64,000 nucleotides of DNA from Acidobacteriota bacterium (GTDB taxonomy: Bacteria > Acidobacteriota > Blastocatellia > Pyrinomonadales > Pyrinomonadaceae): NCBI GenBank assembly GCA_019242475.1, contig JAFAVK010000086.1, positions 1 to 64,000 on the forward strand, in the 5' to 3' direction. The notes beneath the pieces were generated by a model. That model was not told the DNA's origin. It saw only the letters and a list, made by a program, of their open reading frames with translations, and did not search any database. Shown here piece by piece: positions 55,181 through 63,122 of this stretch (positions within the stretch are counted from its first letter, which is position 1; the number at the start of each line of letters is the position of its first letter). A program made the translations under genes and the position numbers.

Positions 55181-56782
55181 ATGACGCACGAGACGGATTT
55201 CATCGTGGTGGGGAGCGGCATCGCGGGCCTGCGCGCGGCGGTCGAGCTGGCCGGCCGCGGCGCGCGCGTGACGGTGCTGACGAAGGACAGGCGCGAGGAG
55301 TCGAACACGGAGTACGCGCAGGGCGGCGTGGCCGTGGCGCTGTCGGAGGAGGACGAGACCTCGCTCCACGAGGGGGACACGCTGGCCGCGGGCGCCGGCC
55401 TCTGCGACGAGCGCGCCGTCGAAGTCCTGGTCGGCGAGGGCCGCCGCTACATACAGGAACTCATCGAGTGGGGCACGGAGTTCGACCGAGAGGGCGGGCG
55501 CCTCCTCTTCACGCGCGAGGCCGCGCACTCGCGCCCGCGCATCCTGCACGCGCAGGGCGACGCGACGGGGCGCGAGATCGTCCGCGCCCTGCTCGCGCGC
55601 GCCGGGAGCGAGCGCAACATCTCCTTCCTCGCGCACGCCGAGACCGAGTCGCTCGTCGTCTTCGAAGGGCGCGTCGGCGGCGTGCGCTACCTCGACCCGC
55701 TCGTGCGCGCGCCGCGCGTGCTGCTCGCGCGCGGCGTGGTGCTGGCGACCGGCGGCGCGGGCGCGCTCTACCTGCACACGACGAATCCTTTAGTCGCGAC
55801 CGGCGACGGGATGGCGATGGCTTTCGAAGCGGGCGCGGAGCTTTCGGACATGGAGTTCGTGCAGTTCCACCCGACGGCCCTGAACGTCGAGGGCGCGCCG
55901 CGCTTCCTGCTCTCGGAGGCTTTGCGCGGCGAGGGCGGCGTGCTGCGTAACGCCGCGGGGCGCCGCTTCATGCCGCGCTACCACGAGGCGGCCGAGCTGG
56001 CGCCGCGCGACGTGGTGACGCGCTCCATCGTCGCCGAGATGGGGCGCACCGCCACGCGCACGGTCTTCCTCGACATGACCGCCTTCGACGCGGCGCACCT
56101 GCGCCGGCGCTTCCCGAAGATTTACCGGACGTGCATGGAGTACGGCCTCGACCTCGCGCGCGAGCCCATCCCCGTCAGCCCCGCCGCGCACTACGTGATG
56201 GGCGGCGTGCGCACCGATCTGGAAGGGCGCACGACTCTGCCCGGCCTCTACGCCGCGGGCGAGGTGGCCTGCACGGGCGTCCACGGCGCGAACCGTCTGG
56301 CCTCGAACTCTCTGCTGGAGGGTCTGGTCTTCGGCGCGCGCGCGGGGGCGGCGGCCGCGGAGGATTTAAAGGGCGCGCGCGCGACTTCGGGCGACGGTTC
56401 TGTGGAAGTCGCCGCGCCGCCGCGCGCCGACGTGCGTCGCGTGAGCGCGGCGGCGGCGGCCGTGCGCAAGCGCGTGCGGCGCCTGATGTGGGAGCGCGTC
56501 GGCATCCTGCGAACGCGCGAAGGGCTCGCACGCGCGCTCTCGGAGTTCGAGCAGATCGCCTCCGCGCCGCTGTTGCCCGGCCCGCGCAACTTCGTCACGA
56601 CCGCGACCCTCATCGCGCGCTCCGCCCTCTGGCGCGAGGAGTCGCGCGGCGCGCACTACCGCCTCGACTTTCCAAAGAGAGACGACGCACACTGGCGCGC
56701 ACACTCCGTCACGCGCAAAGGCGCCCTCATCACCCGCGCCGACACGGTCGAGTTTCCCGCGCCGCAACCGCGCGAAACCTGA
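55181..56782 (+). CDS. nadB: L-aspartate oxidase
   Basis: A 533-residue FAD enzyme that oxidises L-aspartate to iminoaspartate in de novo NAD synthesis. The FAD-binding GSGIAG (11-16), EYAQGGVAVALS, HSRPRILHAQGDATGREI, MEFVQFHPTAL, PVSPAAHYVMGGVRTDLEG and VHGANRLASNSLLEGLVFG are all family signatures. The C-terminal helical domain is present. nadA and nadC are not adjacent. The start codon follows the AT-rich heptamer tract directly, with no classical ribosome binding site. Confidence 0.96.
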   Translation: MTHETDFIVVGSGIAGLRAAVELAGRGARVTVLTKDRREESNTEYAQGGVAVALSEEDETSLHEGDTLAAGAGLCDERAVEVLVGEGRRYIQELIEWGTEFDREGGRLLFTREAAHSRPRILHAQGDATGREIVRALLARAGSERNISFLAHAETESLVVFEGRVGGVRYLDPLVRAPRVLLARGVVLATGGAGALYLHTTNPLVATGDGMAMAFEAGAELSDMEFVQFHPTALNVEGAPRFLLSEALRGEGGVLRNAAGRRFMPRYHEAAELAPRDVVTRSIVAEMGRTATRTVFLDMTAFDAAHLRRRFPKIYRTCMEYGLDLAREPIPVSPAAHYVMGGVRTDLEGRTTLPGLYAAGEVACTGVHGANRLASNSLLEGLVFGARAGAAAAEDLKGARATSGDGSVEVAAPPRADVRRVSAAAAAVRKRVRRLMWERVGILRTREGLARALSEFEQIASAPLLPGPRNFVTTATLIARSALWREESRGAHYRLDFPKRDDAHWRAHSVTRKGALITRADTVEFPAPQPRET

Positions 56783-56868
56783 CGCCGCATCTCCACGCGA
56801 GATTCATAAGAGACAGGAAGAAGTGGTGCCGGGTGCATGCCGTGGTTATGCCGCGGCTCCGAAGAGGG

Positions 56869-57300
56869 TCAGGGCTTCCTGCTCCTCCTCTCGTTCACAT
56901 CCCACATCCTGACCGCCAGGTAGTACATGGCGAACGTCACGATCAACGTGAGCGCGACGAATAGCGCGAAGTCATAGGCGCCGAAACCTTCGCCCTTCTT
57001 CTGGCTATAGACTGCCGCCGAACTGCTGGCCGCGCCCAGCAGCAACCCTTTCACGACGGCCTTGCGGATGTACTTACTCTTGCTCCCTTCCCGGACGTGG
57101 CCCCACGCATCGGCTTCCCTTTGGGATAAAGGCCGGGCGTTCTCCCGCCGCACGAGGAACGCGAACCCGACGAAGGAACCGATGACGAGGGCGTAACCCG
57201 CGAGCAGGCGCGCCCCGGAGGCGCCGAGGGCGAGCCAGCCGCCCGCGCTCATCAGCGCCAACAGTATTAACAGCGTGAGCCCTGAACTCTTCCCGCTCAT
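56869..57300 (-). CDS. Small multi-pass membrane protein, unknown
   Basis: A 143-residue protein with about four hydrophobic segments (LTLLILLALMSAGGWLALG, RLLAGYALVIGSFVGFAFLV, AVVKGLLLGAASSSAAVY, FALFVALTLIVTFAMYYLAV). A polar loop between helices 2 and 3 (READAWGHVREGSKSKYIRK) is the most charged part. No family recognised. It follows the 153-residue gene by 8 nt on the same strand and is probably cotranscribed. Confidence 0.78.
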   Translation of the reverse strand: MSGKSSGLTLLILLALMSAGGWLALGASGARLLAGYALVIGSFVGFAFLVRRENARPLSQREADAWGHVREGSKSKYIRKAVVKGLLLGAASSSAAVYSQKKGEGFGAYDFALFVALTLIVTFAMYYLAVRMWDVNERRSRKP

Positions 57301-57308
57301 CTTTAAGT

Positions 57309-57770
57309 CTAACCAAACATCGATTGCTGCTGTCCGTACCCGGAGAGGTCGAGTATCCGTCGAAAGACCGCGCGAAGCCCATCCGCCTCCTGGCCCCCGA
57401 ACCCGCTACTCTGCGTCTGAATCGTGAAGGTCTGCGCCTGCTCCCCGACGACCATCCGGACGCTGCTCGTAAACCATGTGTCGGACGAATCGAGAACCAT
57501 CTCGACCCGAGGCCCCCGCTCCGGGATGCCCAGGACGGCCAACGCGCTCACGAGGGTGTCCGCCTCGGGCAGCGTCACAGGCCCCTGGTACTGTTCCCAG
57601 TCTGCCGATTGATTCTTCCGCGCGAGGACTACTACCCGGCCGTCGGAGATTAACCCCGGCTGCACATACGCCGCACGCAGCCAGCCGAAGAGGTACGGCG
57701 AACCGACGCTCCCCTGAGCGCCGACCGCCTCCGTCCAATCGATCTCGACTATCGTAACTTCCTGCTGCAT
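57309..57770 (-). CDS. Unknown soluble protein
   Basis: A 153-residue protein with no signal peptide or membrane helix. The N-terminal half has strand-like stretches (QEVTIVEIDW, DGRVVVLARK), and the end is GFGGQEADGLRAVFRRILDL plus a Gln-rich tail. Its composition is moderate. ATG at 57770 is the only reasonable start. It is first in a two-gene unit with the membrane protein at 56869-57300; the pair may work together. No function can be given. Confidence 0.72.
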   Translation of the reverse strand: MQQEVTIVEIDWTEAVGAQGSVGSPYLFGWLRAAYVQPGLISDGRVVVLARKNQSADWEQYQGPVTLPEADTLVSALAVLGIPERGPRVEMVLDSSDTWFTSSVRMVVGEQAQTFTIQTQSSGFGGQEADGLRAVFRRILDLSGYGQQQSMFG

Positions 57771-57932
57771 CCCTGCCCCCTGCGAGCCGCCGAACGCCCG
57801 ACATCACCCGCGCCCGCCCAGGTCACTAATTTAACTTGAGAGCCGCGCTGTTGCGGGTCGGGTACATGCCGTCGTTAGCCGGCGGCGGCGAAGGCCGTGG
57901 CAACGGGGTGGCTTTCCTCACCTTTCGGGGAA

Positions 57933-59105
57933 CTAATCTTTACCCGGCTTCGGCATGTAGTAACCTCGGCGCGCGACGACTTCCAGCCTCTTCCCTTTAA
58001 CGCGCTCGCCGCGGGTGTTGATTCTTACTTCCAGCTTATGCAGACGTCCGTCGTCCGCCTCGCCCTCTCCTAGTACGAAGCCGAGGCTGTAGCGCGACGC
58101 GAGCCCGCGCATAATCCTCTCGAACGCGGCCGGGTACTCGTCGGGGGCGCGCACGCGCACGACTTCGCCGCCGGTGTCCTCGGCCACGGCTTGCACCACG
58201 TACGCCTGCCTGTCCTTCTCAACCGGGCCCGGGTTGATATGTCTGCCCAAGTCGCCGATCACCCCCACGTCGGAAAACAGCCAATGAAATCTCGTACTCA
58301 GGCTGTGGACGATGACCCCCGCGCGCGCGACCTCCTCAGTCATCTCCGCGCGCTGCCTGTCGTAAAAGATGTTGATGTCGTCCGTGACGACCAAAGCCGC
58401 GACCTGTGAAGTCGGCCGTTCGGCGGCCAGCCGGCCGACCAGCCCCGGCAGACACAACAGCCCCGAAGGCTTGTAGACCATCTGTTTCTTCTTCGGGGTC
58501 TGTTCGTCCCGCGCTTCATACAACTGCCGCGCGAGTTGAGGCGCCGTACGCAACGCCGCCGCGACCGCCTCTCGGTCACGGGTCAGGCCCTGCAACACTT
58601 GTAACGGCACGACCTGATTTTTACCCAACGTCGTAGGCTCACAGGGGGAATCAGGCTCGCCGAACATCGTCACCGCCACCCCGACCTCGTCTCCTGGCGG
58701 CAATTCCTTCAGGGCGGCGGCGAAACGATCCATAATAGCGTCGCCCTTCACCAGCCATCCCTCCGGGGACGGCCAGGCGTCTACCACCAGCACTAACGCG
58801 AGCGGCCGCCGCCGCTCGGTGTTGTCGCTGAAGTACTCGATGTCGCGCGGGTGGCCGTCGTCCAGAACCTGGAAATCATCCCGCCCCAAATCTCTGACCG
58901 GCGACCCTGTCCGCTTATCCCGCACCAGGGCGTCGATGAAGACGACGCGCGTCTTGACCCGCACGACCTCCTCCTGCCCCCCCGTGTGCCCGACTGAGGC
59001 GCCCTTGATTTCCGTCGGGCTCCCCTGCGCGAGGCATGAAGGAGCATGAGAGAGCGATAATGCGAATGCTATCGAGATGAACAATCCACGGCGTGTCTTC
59101 ACCAC
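57933..59105 (-). CDS. VWFA-related acidobacterial-type exported protein
   Basis: A 390-residue protein with a signal peptide (LFISIAFALSLSHAPSCLAQ). After VVRVKTRVVFIDALVRDKRTGSPV and the DFQVLDDGHPRDIEYFSDN block, typical of the VWFA-related acidobacterial family, comes a von Willebrand A-like domain (RPLALVLVVDAWPSPEG) whose MIDAS Asp-x-Ser-x-Ser is degenerate. An insertion (DEQTPKKKQMVYKPSG) and a C-terminal strand domain (GRLHKLEVRINTRG) follow. The role is likely protein-protein contact outside the cytoplasm. GTG 59105 has GGGAG five nt upstream. Confidence 0.85.
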   Translation of the reverse strand: MVKTRRGLFISIAFALSLSHAPSCLAQGSPTEIKGASVGHTGGQEEVVRVKTRVVFIDALVRDKRTGSPVRDLGRDDFQVLDDGHPRDIEYFSDNTERRRPLALVLVVDAWPSPEGWLVKGDAIMDRFAAALKELPPGDEVGVAVTMFGEPDSPCEPTTLGKNQVVPLQVLQGLTRDREAVAAALRTAPQLARQLYEARDEQTPKKKQMVYKPSGLLCLPGLVGRLAAERPTSQVAALVVTDDINIFYDRQRAEMTEEVARAGVIVHSLSTRFHWLFSDVGVIGDLGRHINPGPVEKDRQAYVVQAVAEDTGGEVVRVRAPDEYPAAFERIMRGLASRYSLGFVLGEGEADDGRLHKLEVRINTRGERVKGKRLEVVARRGYYMPKPGKD

Positions 59106-59361
59106 GATAACTCCCTTCTACGAAGGCGAGCCGGCTAACCACTATTTTGCCGAATGATTCGGTCAAACCCCGTCATGGGGTCGCGGAAGGCGAATCGTTC
59201 GGGCCGAGTCGGTGAGAGCGTATAGAAAGTTGTGTTCGGTGACAAGGTTGTGTCCGAAGGCTTCGGACGGGTGGGGCGGCGCGCTGAATATGGCGCCGGC
59301 CCGGGGTAGAATGGAGGCGTCGTTAGCCGATTTCGTTTTGGCGCGACCGGGGTTTGCGAAC

Positions 59362-60108
59362 ATGGCACATTTTGAACAGTTGCACGAGTGGTCTCTGACG
59401 CGGCACGAGGCGGTGGAGCTTCAGAAGCGCCTGCGGGAGCGCGTGCGCATCGAGCCTTTGCAGCGGAAGGTCGAGACCATCGCGGGCGCGGACATCAGCT
59501 TCAACAAGTTCGACCCGACGATCTACACGGGCATCGTCGTGCTGCGGCTGCCCACGCTCGAAGTGGTCGAGGAGGTCGGCATCGTGGGCGAGACGAAATT
59601 CCCGTACGTGCCGGGGCTCCTCTCGTTCCGCGAGTCGCCTTCCGTCCTGGAAGCGTGGGCGCGTCTGAAGACCGAGCCGGACGCCGTGATGTTCGACGGG
59701 CAGGGGCTCGCGCACCCGCGGCGCGTCGGCATCGCGTGCCACGTCGGGCTCATCGTCAAGCGGCCGACGTTGGGGTGCGCCAAGTCCGTCCTCGTCGGCA
59801 AATTCGAGGAGCCGGGCGAGGAGCGCGGCTCCTGGTCGCCGATGATTGATAAGGGCGAGACGGTCGGCGCCGCCTTGCGGACGAAGAGGCGCGTGCAGCC
59901 CGTCTACGTCTCGCCGGGCCACCTGATTGACTTGGAGGGCGCGATAGATTTGACGCTGCGCTGCGACGGCGGCTACCGCCAGCCCGAGCCGACGCGCCGC
60001 GCGCACCTCCTCGTCAACGCGCTCCGGCGCGGCGAGAGAAATCCGACCTCGGAGTCTGACGGCGATGCGCGCCCGGCGTCGGAGGGGCAGGCGAGTTTCG
60101 ATTTCTAA
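59362..60108 (+). CDS. nfi: Endonuclease V (deoxyinosine endonuclease)
   Basis: A 248-residue DNA-repair enzyme that nicks DNA one base 3' to deoxyinosine. IAGADISFNKFD holds the first catalytic Asp, VPGLLSFRESP the Glu, and VMFDGQGLAHPRRVGIACHVG the second Asp and the wedge-adjacent His. YVSPGHLIDLEGAIDL and PTRRAHLLVN complete the family core. A ~30-residue polar tail (ERNPTSESDGDARPAS) is extra. ATG at 59362 opens the domain; an upstream in-frame extension to 59212 is not supported. Confidence 0.95.
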   Translation: MAHFEQLHEWSLTRHEAVELQKRLRERVRIEPLQRKVETIAGADISFNKFDPTIYTGIVVLRLPTLEVVEEVGIVGETKFPYVPGLLSFRESPSVLEAWARLKTEPDAVMFDGQGLAHPRRVGIACHVGLIVKRPTLGCAKSVLVGKFEEPGEERGSWSPMIDKGETVGAALRTKRRVQPVYVSPGHLIDLEGAIDLTLRCDGGYRQPEPTRRAHLLVNALRRGERNPTSESDGDARPASEGQASFDF

Positions 60109-60117
60109 GTAGCTTAA

Positions 60118-60261
60118 GCCGGGAGCGCGGGCATCCCTGCCCGCCATGAGCGCGTCAGCGCGAAGGCCGTCAACCTTTAAATCTCAGCGTCGAGACATGA
60201 CGCATCACGGCTAAGCGTGCTCTGGCACGCTTTGGCGGGCAGGGATGCCCGCGCTCCCGGC
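60118..60261. repeat. 144-bp palindromic element, copy A
   Basis: 28-bp perfect terminal inverted repeats begin at 60118 and end at 60261. Each end is itself a hairpin (GCGGGCATCCCTGCCCGC), and two smaller hairpins lie inside. An inverted copy of identical length is at 62970-63113. The structure resembles REP/BIME-type mobile palindromes. No coding sequence of its own. Confidence 0.85.
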
Positions 60262-60291
60262 GCAGGGTCGCATTCGACTCAACGCCGCTTT

Positions 60292-61086
60292 TTACTTCCC
60301 GCCGCCCGCGAGCCACTTGAAGGGCTTGGCTACGCCGTTCCCGATAGATTGCAAGCGCGAGCCGTCCGGGCGCGCGGGCTCCGGCTGCACCTTCGTCCTG
60401 TGGTGCGCGGTGCAATACTGGCGCGGCTCGTTGCCCGCGGGGTAAGTCATCGTGCTGACGTTCGGGCAGTCCTGCGTCGCGAGCAGCCCGGTCAACGAAT
60501 CAATTTTAACCGTCACCGTCGGCATCGGTCGCAGCGGTTGCACGTTCGGCGCGGAGCCTTGCTCGCCGCCGGGCGTCGTTTCCGCGGCGGCCTGCCGGCC
60601 CGCCTTCTCCTTGCCGCGCGCCGGCTGGCCCGCGGCGTTGCGCGCGCCGCTTTCGCGCGGCTGCCCCTTGTCGGAGGTCGGGGCTTCGGTTGCTTCGGCC
60701 GGCGGCGTCCGTTCGGGCGCGGGGCGCGCGCCGCGCGGCACGAATGTCGTAAACGCGGCGAAGAAGATAGTGCTGAAGCTCAATACCGTGAGAAAAACCA
60801 ACAGCGGGCGTTTACGTCGGGCGGCCTTTGCGGCGGGTGCGGAAGGCTTGTCCGGCGCGGCGTGGGGACGCGTTCGACTCGCTGCCTTGCCCGACGCAAG
60901 ACGTTCGTACGCCTCGTTGATCTCCTTCAACTTCTCCTGCGCCTTCTGCTGGAGGCGCGGGTCGTGGGCGAAACGGTCGGGGTGCCAGACTTTGGCGAGG
61001 TCGCGGTACGCCTCCTTCAACTCCTGTGCGGAGGCCCCCGGGGCGACGCCGAGCAGTTCGCGGTACCTGTTCAACTCTTCGTGCAC
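60292..61086 (-). CDS. J-domain membrane protein with PBP-tail-like motif
   Basis: A 264-residue protein. The N-terminal J domain (residues 5-65) has the DnaK-activating His35-Pro-Asp37 in VWHPDRFAHDP. A membrane helix follows at about 90-112 (LLVFLTVLSFSTIFFAAF), then a Pro/Ala/Glu/Gly-rich linker. The C-terminal 65 residues contain IDSLTGLLATQDCP and NEPRQYCTAHH, which closely parallels the segment after the transpeptidase domain of class A PBPs (compare IDPETGLIASPSCP and CSLHG in the PBP at 43496). The J domain would be cytosolic and the Cys motif periplasmic. It is cotranscribed with the small gene upstream. Confidence 0.88.
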   Translation of the reverse strand: MHEELNRYRELLGVAPGASAQELKEAYRDLAKVWHPDRFAHDPRLQQKAQEKLKEINEAYERLASGKAASRTRPHAAPDKPSAPAAKAARRKRPLLVFLTVLSFSTIFFAAFTTFVPRGARPAPERTPPAEATEAPTSDKGQPRESGARNAAGQPARGKEKAGRQAAAETTPGGEQGSAPNVQPLRPMPTVTVKIDSLTGLLATQDCPNVSTMTYPAGNEPRQYCTAHHRTKVQPEPARPDGSRLQSIGNGVAKPFKWLAGGGK

Positions 61087-61097
61087 AGCGTCTTACC

Positions 61098-61298
61098 TCA
61101 GTGAAGAATCCGCGCCAGCTGCGAAACGCTCTCCAACCAATCGGGCAGCTCGCGCGGGTCGGGCAGCTTGACGCCCATGTAAGCTAAGACGGCAGAAAGG
61201 CAGAGTGTGAAGACGAGCGCCTTGATGAAAACGCGGAGGAACGCGCGGCAGACGAGGCGCACGAGCGCCGCGGCGAGGCGGGTCGGACGGACATGCAT
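61098..61298 (-). CDS. 66-residue single-pass membrane protein
   Basis: A small protein with a basic N-terminus (RPTRLAAALVRLVCRAFLR), a hydrophobic helix (VFIKALVFTLCLSAVLAYMGV) and a short acidic C-terminus. No family recognised. ATG at 61298 lies downstream of a good minus-strand promoter. It ends 11 nt before the J-domain gene, so the two form an operon and may act together at the membrane. Confidence 0.72.
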   Translation of the reverse strand: MHVRPTRLAAALVRLVCRAFLRVFIKALVFTLCLSAVLAYMGVKLPDPRELPDWLESVSQLARILH

Positions 61299-61406
61299 AG
61301 ATTAAATTCCCTGCTCGTCGAGAGGTTGTTCGGGGGCGGGTCGCTCGGACTTGAAAACCTGTGTCGGCCGTCAGCCCGTGGCAGGTGGCGACGGCCGGCA
61401 CAAAGT

Positions 61407-61435
61407 ATTATTGCAGGCGGGGAGACTTATGACAA
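61407..61435 (-). promoter_or_regulatory. Sigma-70 promoter of the 66-residue/J-domain operon
   Basis: On the minus strand TTGTCA (61435-61430) and AATAAT (61412-61407) are 17 nt apart, each matching consensus at five of six positions. The expected leader is about 100 nt before ATG 61298. Confidence 0.65.
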
Positions 61436-61463
61436 CGGTCTTTTGCAAGGAGACGTCGGGCGC

Positions 61464-62945
61464 TCACTTCGAGAGTGATTTCACCAGCCGGTAGAGAAAT
61501 TCCTGCCCCTCGTAAAGTCTGCGGGCGGCGATGCGCTCGTCCTTGCCGTGCGTGCGCACGTCGTCGATGTCTGTGAAGAGGCCGGAGACGCCGTACATCG
61601 GGATGCCCGCCTGGCGGAAGGGCTGGCTGTCGGTCGCGCCCGTCCCCATCATCGGGACGACGGGGACGCCCGGCCAAAGCTCGCGCGTGACGCGCTCGAT
61701 CTCGCCGATGATTTTCGGGTCGAGCGGAGAGGTCTGCCGCCCGGCGGGCGGGCGCGCGGAGGCGGCCGCCTCGTCCTGCCCCTCCTCGCGCGCTCGGCTC
61801 GGCACCATTCTCTTCACGCTAATCTTCGGGTCGGCGAGCACGCGCACGAGCGCCGCCTCCACGTCGGCCGGCGACTCCTGCGGAAGTATCCGGCAGTTGA
61901 CGTTGGCGCGCGCCGTCTGCGGCAGGGCGTTGTTCGCGTGGCCCGCTTCGACGCGCGTGGCGACGCAGGTCGTGCGCATCATCGAGTTGTAGAGGGCCGT
62001 CTCGGAGAGGCGCGCGGCGGCCGCCGCGTCTTTGCCGCCGGACGCGACGAGCGCGCGCATGTCCGCGGCAGTTTGACCCGTCTCGACCGAAGACATGCGC
62101 TCGAAGTAGGCGCGCGTGACCTCGTTGAGGTTGACGGGGAAGTCGAACTGCGACAGGCGCGTGAGCCCTTCGGCGAGCGTGTAGATGGCGTTGTCTTTGA
62201 CGGGCAGCGAGCTGTGGCCGCCCTTGTTTTTGACTTCGAGCGTGAAGTTGCGCGAAAACTTCTCGCTCGCCTGCACGCCGTTGAAGAGCGCCTTGCCTTT
62301 TCTCTCCCTTCCGCCGCCGCCCTCGTTGAAGCCGAACTCGGCGTCCAACAGCTCGCGCTTGTTGCGCACGAGCCAGGAGGCGCCGTTGAAGCCGCCGCCC
62401 TCCTCGTCGGCCGTGAGCGCGACGACGATGTCGCGGTCGGGCCGGAAGCCCTCCTTTTTATATCTGATGAGGTTGGCGACGAAGATGGCGGCCATCGCCT
62501 TGTCGTCAACCGAGCCGCGGCCGTAGTAGAAGCCCTCGCGCTCCGTGAGCTTGAAGGGGTCGAGGTCGGGCGACCAGTCCTCCTTTTTGGCCTCGACCAC
62601 GTCGAGGTGCGCGAGCAGCAGGAGGGGCTTGCGCGCGCCCGTCCCGTGCAGGCGCGCGACGAGGTTGCCCTTCTTCGCGTTGTCCGGGTGGACGAAGACC
62701 TGCACGTCCTCCGCGGGGAAGCCCGCGGCGCGCAAACGCGCCGCCATCCTCTCGGCCGCCACGGTCGTCTCGCCGCCGGACTCGGACGTGTTCGTCTCGA
62801 CCAGCTCCTTGTAGATGTCGAAGAGCAGGCGCTGATGTTCGTCGAGCGAAGGCGTCTGCGCGCGCGCGGCCAGGGCGGAAGAGGATACGAGCAGCAACAA
62901 AGATATTGCGACCGTATGGAAGGGCTTTCTTCTAAGTTTGATCAT
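61464..62945 (-). CDS. Exported M20-family metallopeptidase
   Basis: A 493-residue peptidase with a signal peptide (VAISLLLLVSSSALAARAQ). LLLAHLDVVE has the first zinc His, GRGSVDDKAMAA the bridging Asp, and ALTADEEGGG the catalytic Glu and zinc Glu. The dimerisation domain (NKGGHSSLPVKDNAIY) and the C-terminal GTGATDSQPFRQAGIPMYG follow. It should release amino acids from peptides or acyl-amino acids in the periplasm. ATG 62945 is chosen; the longer frame would run into a 144-bp palindrome. It lies between two inverted copies of that palindrome. Confidence 0.94.
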   Translation of the reverse strand: MIKLRRKPFHTVAISLLLLVSSSALAARAQTPSLDEHQRLLFDIYKELVETNTSESGGETTVAAERMAARLRAAGFPAEDVQVFVHPDNAKKGNLVARLHGTGARKPLLLLAHLDVVEAKKEDWSPDLDPFKLTEREGFYYGRGSVDDKAMAAIFVANLIRYKKEGFRPDRDIVVALTADEEGGGFNGASWLVRNKRELLDAEFGFNEGGGGRERKGKALFNGVQASEKFSRNFTLEVKNKGGHSSLPVKDNAIYTLAEGLTRLSQFDFPVNLNEVTRAYFERMSSVETGQTAADMRALVASGGKDAAAAARLSETALYNSMMRTTCVATRVEAGHANNALPQTARANVNCRILPQESPADVEAALVRVLADPKISVKRMVPSRAREEGQDEAAASARPPAGRQTSPLDPKIIGEIERVTRELWPGVPVVPMMGTGATDSQPFRQAGIPMYGVSGLFTDIDDVRTHGKDERIAARRLYEGQEFLYRLVKSLSK

Positions 62946-62969
62946 AAGACCTCTAAGACCCCGCGCAAC

Positions 62970-63113
62970 GCCGGGAGCGCGGGCATCCCTGCCCGCCAAA
63001 GCGTGCGCGAGCACGCTTGAAAGTCGTCCGCTTTACCTCGACGTTGAGGTGTAAAGTCTGACTGCCTTCGCGCTCACGCGCTCATGGCGGGCAGGGATGC
63101 CCGCGCTCCCGGC
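62970..63113. repeat. 144-bp palindromic element, copy B (inverted)
   Basis: Same length and ends as 60118-60261 but in the opposite orientation. The outer ~38-50 nt match almost perfectly when reversed, while the middle ~50 nt has diverged. It separates the serine hydrolase from the M20 peptidase gene. Confidence 0.85.
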
Positions 63114-63122
63114 TAACGGGAG

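Noticed and set aside
61429..61494. 21-codon plus-strand ORF before the M20 gene end
   Set aside because: It overlaps the M20 3' end and the J-operon promoter, with no homology and a weak ribosome binding site.
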